From: Candidatus Enterosoma merdigallinarum
Lineage (GTDB): Bacteria > Bacillota_I > Bacilli_A > RFN20 > CAG-288
Assembly: GCA_018714385.1 (NCBI GenBank)
Contig: DVNL01000004.1
Span: 56,215 to 120,214, forward strand
Direction of reading: 5' to 3'
DNA length: 64,000 nt
In this document: positions 40,346 through 49,164 of the stretch, in pieces
Layout of the letters: every line of letters starts with the position of its first letter
Numbering within the stretch: the stretch's first letter is position 1
Program-made: the position numbers and the translations under genes
Notes under the pieces: model-generated
The model's input: the letters and a program-made list of their open reading frames with translations, nothing else
What the model was told of the DNA's origin: nothing
Databases searched by the model: none

Positions 40346-41663
40346 CGTCCTTTGCGACGCGTTGGACGACTTCGGGAGAGGCATCGTCCGTGTCGACGGA
40401 AAAGCCGTTTTCGTCCCGGATCTCCTCCCTGGGGAGAGGGCGACGATCGAGACTGTCTTTTCCTTCGGCAAGATGAAGGAATGCCGTCTTCTGTCCCGCA
40501 AGAACGATTCCCCGGACCGGGTCAAGCCGTCTTGTCCTTATTATCCTCGTTGCGGCGGATGCCAGCTGATGCATCTTTCCTATCCGGCCCAGCTGCTCTT
40601 CAAGAAGCGGAAGGTGGAGCATCTTTTGCGGAAATTCGCCAAGGTGGACATCCAGGCCGAACCCACCTGCGGCTTGGAAGAGCCGATGCGGTATCGTAAC
40701 AAGGTCCAAAAGCCCATCCGCAAAGTCCGGGGGAAAATCTGCGCAGGATTCTACAAGACCGGGACGCATGACCTTGTCAATGTCGTCGATTGCCTTGCCG
40801 AGACGGAACTCTCCGCCAAGATAACAAACGAGGTCCTCTATCTCATGCGGAAGTTCCATTATGTCCCCTATGACGAGGACGAAGAGACCGGAGATGTCCG
40901 GCATCTTCTGATCAAGGTCAGTTCCGTCTATGACGAAGCCCTCGTGACTTTGGTCGTCCTCGACAGCAATCTGCCCGGGGGAAGGGCTTTCGCCCAGGAG
41001 TTGATGGCCAAGATTCCGGAAGTGAAGGGCGTCGTCTTCAACGTCAACAGTCGGAAGACGAACGTCATCCTCGGCGAGAAGGACGTCCCGGTTTTCGGGG
41101 CGACGCGGATCCGGGACAGGATATTCGACAAAGATTTTTACATTTCTACCCACTCTTTCTATCAGACCAATCCGCTTCAGATCGAGCGGCTTTACAAGAC
41201 GGCGATCGATCTCTCCGGCGCCGGAAAGGACGATGTTGTCCTGGATGCCTATTGCGGGACCGGGACGATCGGTCTTTCCATCGCCGATCGGGTGAAGGAA
41301 GTCCTCGGCGTGGAGATCGTTCCCGAGGCTGTCGAGGATGCAAAAGAGAACGCGAGGATGAACAATGTGCAAAATGCGCGATTCCTCTGCAAGGATTGCA
41401 CCGAATATCTTCAATCGGGAAAAAGAAAGTTCGACATCGTCATCATGGATCCGCCCAGGAAAGGCTCGACGCCCGAGTTCCTTTCCGCGCTCAGGAAGAT
41501 CCGTCCGCGGCGAATCGTCTATGTCTCCTGCGATCCGGCGACTTTGGCCCGGGACGTTTCCCTTCTCAAGGAGGACTATCTCGTCGAGAAGGTCGTGCCC
41601 GTGGACATGTTCCCAAACAGTCTCCACGTTGAGACGGTCTGTGCTTTATCGTTGAAGAAATAA
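40326..41663 (+). CDS. rlmD: 23S rRNA (uracil-C5)-methyltransferase, RlmD/RlmCD family
   Basis: Fe-S cysteines CPYYPRCGGCQLMH, DAYCGTGTIGLSIA, DPPRKGS, YVSCDPATLARD. Confidence 0.93.
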   Translation: MQKRRIDVLCDALDDFGRGIVRVDGKAVFVPDLLPGERATIETVFSFGKMKECRLLSRKNDSPDRVKPSCPYYPRCGGCQLMHLSYPAQLLFKKRKVEHLLRKFAKVDIQAEPTCGLEEPMRYRNKVQKPIRKVRGKICAGFYKTGTHDLVNVVDCLAETELSAKITNEVLYLMRKFHYVPYDEDEETGDVRHLLIKVSSVYDEALVTLVVLDSNLPGGRAFAQELMAKIPEVKGVVFNVNSRKTNVILGEKDVPVFGATRIRDRIFDKDFYISTHSFYQTNPLQIERLYKTAIDLSGAGKDDVVLDAYCGTGTIGLSIADRVKEVLGVEIVPEAVEDAKENARMNNVQNARFLCKDCTEYLQSGKRKFDIVIMDPPRKGSTPEFLSALRKIRPRRIVYVSCDPATLARDVSLLKEDYLVEKVVPVDMFPNSLHVETVCALSLKK

Positions 41664-41694
41664 ACCAGTGTTCACTAGAATATAACTTGAATAA

Positions 41695-41712
41695 CATTCA
41701 CTTTAGTGAATG
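41695..41712. repeat. 18-nt palindrome
   Basis: CATTCACT-TT-AGTGAATG, perfect 8-bp arms, covers the ATG of the 55-aa ORF. Confidence 0.85.
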
Positions 41713-41877
41713 AAATCGCATAAAAAGATAAAATATAGAGATTTTAAAGAAAATGGTTCTCAACCTGGTAGTTGGGAACATTTTCATTTTGATAGAAAAA
41801 ATCCTCCAATATTAATGACAATCTGCAATGCTAAGTTATATAATATTTGTGCGAGATGTAAATTACTTCGGGTGTAG
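41710..41877 (+). CDS. Unlisted small ORF, 55 aa, unknown
   Basis: Hand translation MKSHKKIKYRDFKENGSQPGSWEHFHFDRKNPPILMTICNAKLYNICARCKLLRV*; below ORF-track length cutoff; no clear SD. Confidence 0.35.
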   Translation: MKSHKKIKYRDFKENGSQPGSWEHFHFDRKNPPILMTICNAKLYNICARCKLLRV

Positions 41878-42094
41878 TCCTTCGTCTCGCAAACTATAGG
41901 TATACACCCATTTAAAATTTTTTACTTAAGTAACCGAGAAAGTTTTGCAAAAACCATTGACGGTTGCTTTTTTTCTTGAAATAATGAATATGCGAGACGA
42001 AGGAAGCCACGTTTAATTGGCTCCACCCAAAAAGGTTCTAAGGAATCTGAGTAGGATTATTAGAAAGTATACCTATAGTACGGCGGACGTACTA
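41851..42094. repeat. Composite inverted-repeat zone (structured RNA or recombination site?)
   Basis: Interleaved perfect IR pairs TCCTTCGTCTCGCA (41878)/TGCGAGACGAAGGA (41991) and ACTATAGGTATAC (41893)/GTATACCTATAGT (42067), plus GGGTGTA/TACACCC and TAGTACG/CGTACTA. Confidence 0.8.
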
Positions 42095-42134
42095 GAACTG
42101 ACGGAAGTAATTACTGCAGGATTATTAGGTTTAG

Positions 42135-43547
42135 TTTAAGAAGAAGACGCAGGAAGATGAGTCTAAGCTAAGCTACGAACAATTAAATAAACTAAAGCCT
42201 GTTGAGATGATCAAGTTCGTCGCAACTCGCGGAGCAAACGACGAACCAGATTTATACAATGCCTTAGAGGATGCCGAGAAGCAGGATTTGGCAACACTTT
42301 TTAAAGACGAAAACTCTAATTTGAAAATTGTAATAGTTGTTGACATGTGGATAACTGGCTTTGATTGCGAGTGCTTAGATACAATGTATCTTGATAAGCC
42401 TCTAGAAAAGCATACACTGATTCAAACTATCTCACGTGTTAACCGTGTATTCGAAGGAAAAGATAAAGGCCTAATTGTCGATTATATTGGTATTGAAGCT
42501 TCTCTCGCTAAAGCGATGCAACTTTATAGCGGTGACATCAATCCTGTATCTGAAATAGACGCGTCATACATCATTTTCAAAGATCAATTATCTCTGATTG
42601 ATGAATTGATGCATGATTTTGACTATTCGCCATTTGAGAACGGAAGCGACCTAGATCGTCTCTTAACTTTGAATAGAGGTATGGAATTTGTCCAACAGAC
42701 AGAAGAACGCGAAACGAGATTCATGGGTCTAACACAAAGAATGAAGAAAGCTTTTGATATTTGTGTTGGTGACTCTAGAATCTCAGATTCGGAAATGTTC
42801 AAAGTTCATTTTTACTGTGCTATAAGAAGTGCGATTATGAAGATTGGCCGCGAAGGCAGACCTGATGCAGAGCGCATGAACGAAGAAGTCAGAAAGCTTG
42901 TCGACGCCTGCATCTCGGTCATGGAAGAACAGGATGAAGGTGAGGTCACCAAAACAGAAATCTTCAGTGAGGAATACTTGAAAAAGATCCAGGGAATCCC
43001 ATACAAAAACACAAAATTCAAGATGTTTTTGGAATTGTTAAGAAAAGCAATTAAACGCTATTCGAAAACAAACAAATATAAAGCGGAAGAATTCTCGAAG
43101 AGAATGAAAGAGCTTGTCGAGAAATACAATAATCGCGACGGGCAGATTCTTATATCAAACGATGACGTCATTAATGAGTTCATTGATTCTTTAAGCGAAG
43201 AAGCTCAAAAAATATTAGATGATTTGCAAAAGGATGCTGATGAATTTAAGAAAATGGGAATCACCTTTGAAGAGAAGGCGTTCTTCGTTATTTTAAAAGC
43301 CATTAAAGAAAAATATTCATTCGATTATTCGGACGAAAAACTAATTGAGTTAGCTAAAAAGGTTAAAGCCGTCGTCGATGACAAAGCGAAATATACAGAT
43401 TGGTCATCAAAAAGCGATATCAAAGCAAGTTTACAATCAGATGTTATTCGCTTATATAATAGAAATGGATATCCGCCTATGACTTTTGAGGATGTTTACG
43501 CAAAGGTCCTCGCTCAAGTCGAAAATTTCAAAAAGTATGATGACTAG
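42135..43547 (+). pseudogene. hsdR: Type I restriction enzyme HsdR, C-terminal remnant (N-terminal nuclease and most helicase domains missing)
   Basis: VVDMWITGFDCECLDTMYLDKPLEKHTLIQTISRVNRVFEGKDKGLIVDYIG plus HsdR C-terminal domain; in-frame TAG at 42132-42134 immediately upstream. Confidence 0.85.
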
Positions 43548-43556
43548 GAGACCGAC

Positions 43557-44282
43557 ATGAACGAAACAGCAATAACAATAATCAGCTCGGTTGCCAGCGC
43601 AATAATAGGCGCATTTATAGGTGGTTTTATTACTTTTCTAATCGAGAAGAAAAAACTCAAAACAGAGTTGATGTTAGAAAAGAAAAAGGAAATTAAACTT
43701 GAATACGAAAAACGTCCTAGACTCGAATTGAGAGAATATAAATCCATATCTGAGGGAAAACTAGATTCGGACGCTGACTTGAAGTGCGTTTTCTTGAATT
43801 TTGATAAACCGGTCACGGAGAATAAATCATTAACTTTCCGATATGATGACAAAGCCGTTGATATTAACAATTTGTGCTGCGTTGAATATGTTTTTGAGAA
43901 TACTGGCGGAACAGAAATAGATAGTGTTTGCTTGGTTTCGAATCAACCAAAAACCACCTCCCTCATTGAGTTAGAACATAGAAGTCTACTAATAACAAAC
44001 AAAATCCTTTGTTACGAAGCCTGGGCAGACAAAAGATTTATAAAACCTGGAGAGAAAATCTCATTTAAAGTTTGTTATCTCAAGGATAAAGTGACGAATT
44101 CACCAATTAGCTCTGTTGCGGTTATTTATCTGCAGGACATTAATGGAAATCTATGGCACCAAGCTTTGTTTTGCCCAACAAACGAGATCGAAAATTCTAC
44201 AAGAGCTTCATTTGAAGAGTTTAAAAACAATAGAGATACAACTATTGCTATGGAATGTTTTAAGAAACCATATCTTTGGTAG
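43557..44282 (+). CDS. Hypothetical protein with one N-terminal TM helix
   Basis: ITIISSVASAIIGAFIGGFITFLI TM, KKK-rich linker, beta-rich C-terminal domain; AGGAGA RBS overlapping hsdR end. Confidence 0.75.
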   Translation: MNETAITIISSVASAIIGAFIGGFITFLIEKKKLKTELMLEKKKEIKLEYEKRPRLELREYKSISEGKLDSDADLKCVFLNFDKPVTENKSLTFRYDDKAVDINNLCCVEYVFENTGGTEIDSVCLVSNQPKTTSLIELEHRSLLITNKILCYEAWADKRFIKPGEKISFKVCYLKDKVTNSPISSVAVIYLQDINGNLWHQALFCPTNEIENSTRASFEEFKNNRDTTIAMECFKKPYLW

Positions 44283-44312
44283 CTTGATTAAAAATTAAAA
44301 AGGAGGCATGTG

Positions 44313-45290
44313 ATGAATAAGGACAAAAAGATATGCCGCCACTGCGGTAAATCACTAAGCGAACAAACAGATTACAAACTCCTTTTTGCATACGAAACTG
44401 ACCAGCTTTGCGATGAATGCGTTGATATTCAAAAGGTCATTAAGTTTGTTTCGGATTATTCGCACAGGCATTCTGATAGAGTCTGGAGTAATGAAGTCCA
44501 TGAACGAAACATGATTAAGGATAATTATGATTACGGCAACGGAGTCACGTCATATACTTTGGCTAGTCATAAGTCCTCGTATAGAGTTGAGAAAAGGACT
44601 AAAAGAGTTCAAGCGTTGATAGATAAAATAATTTATATACGCGAGTATTTATATTTTAGTTTGAGCCCTATTTTCGAGATTTTGGATTCGATTTATATCA
44701 ATCACGACAAGTTCTGGGAAGAGACAGGCAACCTTTTAAGATATGTTCACAACACATGTTTTGAGGAGGCGGTTTTAAAACTTTCAGAACTTCTAATTGA
44801 TAGGTCTTGCAAATACTCTATTAACAAAATTAAGAACAGCCTGCTTGCTGAGTCTAAATATGTTTTTAAAGAACAAGAAATATATGAGTGCATGGAATTT
44901 GAAAATTCTGGTGACGTAATGGAGGAAAGGTTTGAGCCTTTTAATATAAATGAATTCGCTGATTTAGTCAGTGATTCAGTTGACCATTACAGGAAAATAT
45001 TAGATGCTCTAAAAGACTATAGAGATACCCAGTTTGCTCATATAGATCCCCTTAAATCCAAAGAATCTCCTAAAGCTTTATCATATGTGAATCTTAAAAG
45101 AATGTTTTCTTTAGCAAAGGCTATTTACGATGGATTTCTTTACGTCGTTGCTCCAGATAAATATGCGACAATTATATTCGACAACAATATATCGTTTTCT
45201 CATTTAAATGAAATGACTGATGTTTATAAAAAGGATCATGAAGAAAGAATGAGAAGAATTAAGGAAGAAATGGCTTCTTTAATGAAATAA
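44313..45290 (+). CDS. Zinc-ribbon + HEPN/AbiU2-like protein
   Basis: CRHCGKSL...LCDEC N-terminal four-Cys motif; LKDYRDTQFAHIDPL resembles HEPN (RX5H) / AbiU2; AAGGAGG RBS. Confidence 0.7.
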   Translation: MNKDKKICRHCGKSLSEQTDYKLLFAYETDQLCDECVDIQKVIKFVSDYSHRHSDRVWSNEVHERNMIKDNYDYGNGVTSYTLASHKSSYRVEKRTKRVQALIDKIIYIREYLYFSLSPIFEILDSIYINHDKFWEETGNLLRYVHNTCFEEAVLKLSELLIDRSCKYSINKIKNSLLAESKYVFKEQEIYECMEFENSGDVMEERFEPFNINEFADLVSDSVDHYRKILDALKDYRDTQFAHIDPLKSKESPKALSYVNLKRMFSLAKAIYDGFLYVVAPDKYATIIFDNNISFSHLNEMTDVYKKDHEERMRRIKEEMASLMK

Positions 45291-45301
45291 GAACTATATT
45301 T

Positions 45302-46021
45302 ATGGCTAGAAAAAACGAAATCAATTGTTTAAACAATGTTTTGAGAATTCTAAAAACATCCAATCAAAGTGAAAACAAAACCGTACTTACTAAAGTTATT
45401 TCTATTCTTGAGAATGCGAGAGAAAACGAAGATTCTAATGCTTTTCCTGACTTTATATCTTCTTGTGGGCTTGTTGAGCATTTTATAGTTTCCGCCAGCA
45501 AGGAAACTAGAAAAGGCTCGGAATATAAGATTCACGAAACAAATGAAAAACTGGCAATAAGTAATCTTATCAAAGAAAAGGATGCCACTTTTCTATCAAG
45601 TGCTTCTTCACCGGGGACAATGGAGACTATTTGTGTACAAAGCGAGTTTAATGAAACATCATATGGTTGCTTTGTTTCTTCTTTTAAAAGAAATGTTGAT
45701 AACCATCTAAAATCATTATTAAGGGTTGGTAATTCAAAGGGCGTTGTTGTATTTTTAATCGAGCAACAAGATGGGAGACTCTCTATTTATAAAAACAATT
45801 CTTTTTATAAGTTTTACTTGCTTGCAAAGGACAAAATCCTTCTAAACTATTTAAAAGAGATAAGGGGCCTCGTTCATTACGTAGTTTTTAATTCGGCTGA
45901 TACAGTTGAAATTATAGATTTATCACAGATTGATTCGTTTCTTCTTAATGCTGGTGAAAACCAAGATATCCGTGGTGGAAGAAAAATAGACCTCTCGACC
46001 AAAATCTATATCGATTTATAA
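45302..46021 (+). CDS. Hypothetical protein, possible effector/nuclease-like
   Basis: FPDFISSCGLVEHFIVSASKETRKGSEYKIHE and KGVVVFLIEQQDGRLSIYK; co-oriented, 11 nt after previous gene. Confidence 0.65.
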   Translation: MARKNEINCLNNVLRILKTSNQSENKTVLTKVISILENARENEDSNAFPDFISSCGLVEHFIVSASKETRKGSEYKIHETNEKLAISNLIKEKDATFLSSASSPGTMETICVQSEFNETSYGCFVSSFKRNVDNHLKSLLRVGNSKGVVVFLIEQQDGRLSIYKNNSFYKFYLLAKDKILLNYLKEIRGLVHYVVFNSADTVEIIDLSQIDSFLLNAGENQDIRGGRKIDLSTKIYIDL

Positions 46022-46211
46022 GGTAGGCAACTAGATGTTGATTCACAGTAATTGTGGCAAAAGCATTGCTGTTGATACCAATACATTTGTTCTTCTATAC
46101 CACTTATTAAACGCACGTTTGAGCTTTCGGTGACACTTCCCACACGTCGCGACGGTCCTTTCTCTTGCTCGCAAGACGTGAAGACCGGATTTCTTCGATT
46201 GCGATCCCCTT

Positions 46212-46233
46212 TGCCGCATAAGCGGCATTTTTT
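46212..46233 (+). terminator. Rho-independent terminator at right end of island
   Basis: TGCCGC-ATAA-GCGGCATTTTTT. Confidence 0.92.
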
Positions 46234-46393
46234 GTTTGTCTGTTTTTGTCATTTGCCGCAGAGAAATTGGACACAGCCAAATGAGAAAGCGCTTACTTGC
46301 CCCGTTCCGGGGATTCTGTCGAAAAAACACTTTTCATGAAAACTCTTGTTCCCCTATATTTTCGTCATAAGATTCCACGAAAAAGGAGTGATT

Positions 46394-49096
46394 ATGAAAA
46401 ACAGAAAACGTCTCTTCCTATCCGTCGTCTCGCTGCTCACTGTCGCGACGCTTGCCGGCTGCCACAACAACCCCAGTTCTACCCCTACCTCCTCAAACCC
46501 CTCTAGCAGCGTCTCTTCCTCTTCCCCTTCTGAACCTTCTTCTCCTTCGTCCTCTTCTTCTAGCGCCAAGCCGTCTTCTCCCTCCTCCTCGACGCCCGGT
46601 TCTTCATCCACGTCGCCCTCTTCTCCCTCGACTTCCATCGTGACGACCTATTCCGTCGCTTCCGAAGCCGTGGAGGGGGCCACCATCACCTTCGACCATG
46701 CCGATGGCAAGTACGAAGCGGGCGAGACGGTGACGGTCACCGCAACCGTGACCGATCCGGCGAAGGCCTTTTCTTCTTTCTCCAGCGAGGAAGTCACCAT
46801 CGTTGTTTCCGAGAAGAGCGACGACAAGGCCGTCGGCACCTTCACCATGCCGGAAAGCGATGTCGCTGTTTCCGTCGTCCTCGAGGCGAGAGAGTATGCG
46901 ATATCCTCTATTCAGGTCTACAATGTCGAAGTTCCCTTGACCATCACGGGTGCTTCTGAGGGAGACTTGATCGAGGTTGGCGAAGAAGTGAATCTCGTCC
47001 TGGATGCTGGAGATTTCACATATTTCTCTGAGGACAGGCTTTCCTATTTCTATGTCCATGTCAATGGCTCTGTCTTCAAGCCGACCTTGCCGGAAGGGAC
47101 GACCGGATGGTCGACGAAGGCCGAAGTTTCCTTCCCGATGCCTGCCGGCGATGCGGACATCGTCATCGTTAGCAGCATCAACACCATCTCCGATTCCGGC
47201 CATACGTTGACGATTGAGGAAAACGAGAATGTCGAAGTCTACGGCTACAGCGATGCCGAGAAATACACCAGTGTCAATCTCTTCGTCAAGAAGCAAGCCG
47301 GCTACAAGATCGACAAGGTCGAGACGAAGACCGGAAGCGGCGAGTGGACGGAAGTCACCAATGTCATTCGCTCTGCCGATGTTCTGACCCTCAGCGTGAG
47401 CCTTTCGGGCGATACGATTGTCCGCTTCGTCGGCGAAGAAGTCGGAAGCCACAGCATCACATGGGAGAACGCGGATGCCGTCGACTATGATCTCGGCCAG
47501 TATCTCTCCGCCCTTCCGACGGAAGCCACAGAGGGCGATACCTTCGTCATCAGCGGCATCACGCCCAAGAACGAAGAATATCACTTGAGCTCTGAGCCCG
47601 CGTCATTTGTCGGTCTCCCCGCTGAGAACGTCCTCACCAATGCGACCACCTACGGAAACGGGAGACTGGAATTCGTCATGCCGGATCAGGACATCACCAT
47701 CCGTTTCCTTGTCGAGGAGAACGGCTCGATCATCTTCCTTCCCAACGAGAACGTCGAAAAGGCTGTCGCGGTCGGATACAATTCCTCTTATAAGCAAGTC
47801 GAGATCACGAAGCAGGCGCCCGGCGAGAGCTTCAACGTCTATATCACGGCCAAGGAAGGATTCATCGTCTCTTCTATCTCCGTCAATGGCGGCGAGCCAG
47901 CAATGGTGGCACCGACGACTTCGACATTCGGCGACTACACGGCCTATGTTTTGATGCCGGATGAAGGCGACGCCAACATCACCATCAATACTGTTGTCGG
48001 TTACGATGTCACGGCACAGACGAGCGAGCACGGCGAAATCGTCTTCTCCAGAGATGTCTATGCCGCTGGCGAGACGGTCAGCTTCACTTTCAATCCGACC
48101 GAGCCGAAGTATTCCATCAAGAACGTCACTTATGAAGGAGCCGAGGACGGTGCCGTCAGCTACGACCCGGCGACGAGAAGAGGAAGCTTCATCATGCCGG
48201 AGAAGGATGTCCACCTCACCTTTGAAGAAGACGTCCTTGCTTCGACCAATATCACGCTCGAAGCCTTTGATACGGAAATCCTCTCTTCCGTGAGTGTTAC
48301 TGGAAACCAGTCCAGGACGAGTCTTACCCAGGGCGGAAAGACTGGCGAGTTCCTCGTCGGGGAAACGGTCTCTGTCAATGCGTATATGAATTATGCGTAT
48401 AGTTCGTATCAATATGGCGTCCATGCCTACACCGTCGATGCTCAAGGACAGGAGACGGAACTGACGCGGGATGACGAATGGAGCCCCTTCACATTCACCG
48501 TGACCGAAGAGATCGTCTCCATCAAGGTCGCCATCGTGGAAAACGAACCGCTCGTCGTCACTTTCGCCGAAGACATCCCCGAAGGGGTCACCTTCTCCTA
48601 TTCGGTCGACTGGACTCCCGTTGATACTCTCGAGGGAAATGTTTTCCCTGGCATGGATGTCTCTATCTCCTTGGCCCCTGGCGTCCAGGCTCCGGAAGGC
48701 TATGGTTATGCCATCAAGGTCACCGATGATGTCACGGGAGAGGAAATGGATGCCTCGGGGTTCACTCCGACAAACAATTTCACAGTGTCTGTCGAGCTTG
48801 TCGAGGCTGTCACCGTCTCGTGGAGCACGATCGAGACGGATCCTGAAGCTTATCCGATGGCCAACATCCGTATCGGTGATTCCTATTACAGTCTTAATTC
48901 CACAAGAGAGGGCTCTGCCTTCTGCTTGAAAGGACAGACGCTCAACATCACCTGCACGATGGATATCGCCCACATCACGATCACGGATTCGGGAAATCCC
49001 GAGAACAACGTCGATGAGGATCTCTATGGCTATATGACCTATTCCATCGCTCCTGTCGGCAACGTCGAAATTGTCTTCACGGTCGGAATGGTCTGA
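46394..49096 (+). CDS. Large surface lipoprotein with Ser/Pro-rich stalk and repeated beta domains
   Basis: Lipobox LTVATLAGC, long S/P low-complexity linker, repeated units ending in (F/V)xMPxxDVxxxx; RBS AAAAGGAGTG. Confidence 0.85.
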   Translation: MKNRKRLFLSVVSLLTVATLAGCHNNPSSTPTSSNPSSSVSSSSPSEPSSPSSSSSSAKPSSPSSSTPGSSSTSPSSPSTSIVTTYSVASEAVEGATITFDHADGKYEAGETVTVTATVTDPAKAFSSFSSEEVTIVVSEKSDDKAVGTFTMPESDVAVSVVLEAREYAISSIQVYNVEVPLTITGASEGDLIEVGEEVNLVLDAGDFTYFSEDRLSYFYVHVNGSVFKPTLPEGTTGWSTKAEVSFPMPAGDADIVIVSSINTISDSGHTLTIEENENVEVYGYSDAEKYTSVNLFVKKQAGYKIDKVETKTGSGEWTEVTNVIRSADVLTLSVSLSGDTIVRFVGEEVGSHSITWENADAVDYDLGQYLSALPTEATEGDTFVISGITPKNEEYHLSSEPASFVGLPAENVLTNATTYGNGRLEFVMPDQDITIRFLVEENGSIIFLPNENVEKAVAVGYNSSYKQVEITKQAPGESFNVYITAKEGFIVSSISVNGGEPAMVAPTTSTFGDYTAYVLMPDEGDANITINTVVGYDVTAQTSEHGEIVFSRDVYAAGETVSFTFNPTEPKYSIKNVTYEGAEDGAVSYDPATRRGSFIMPEKDVHLTFEEDVLASTNITLEAFDTEILSSVSVTGNQSRTSLTQGGKTGEFLVGETVSVNAYMNYAYSSYQYGVHAYTVDAQGQETELTRDDEWSPFTFTVTEEIVSIKVAIVENEPLVVTFAEDIPEGVTFSYSVDWTPVDTLEGNVFPGMDVSISLAPGVQAPEGYGYAIKVTDDVTGEEMDASGFTPTNNFTVSVELVEAVTVSWSTIETDPEAYPMANIRIGDSYYSLNSTREGSAFCLKGQTLNITCTMDIAHITITDSGNPENNVDEDLYGYMTYSIAPVGNVEIVFTVGMV

Positions 49097-49121
49097 TCCT
49101 CTTCTTCCCATGATGAAAACT

Positions 49122-49154
49122 AAAACTGCTCGGCATACACCGGGCAGTTTTTTT
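49122..49154. terminator. Bidirectional terminator
   Basis: AAAACTGCTCGG-catacac-CGGGCAGTTTTTTT. Confidence 0.92.
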
Positions 49155-49164
49155 GATGCGATGT

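Noticed and set aside
41844-42140. Group II intron interpretation of the inverted-repeat zone (GTGCG-like start at about 41849)
   Set aside because: No domain V signature and no reverse-transcriptase ORF nearby.
46043-46330. Minus-strand 95-aa ORF with CxxCH considered as an HNH or maturase remnant
   Set aside because: It crosses a strong terminator, no RBS was found and no convincing family match could be made by eye; kept only as a boundary observation.
46450-46645. Repetitive TCC/TCT-rich tract considered as a simple-sequence or CRISPR-like array
   Set aside because: It encodes the in-frame Ser/Pro stalk of the lipoprotein; no spaced direct repeats.
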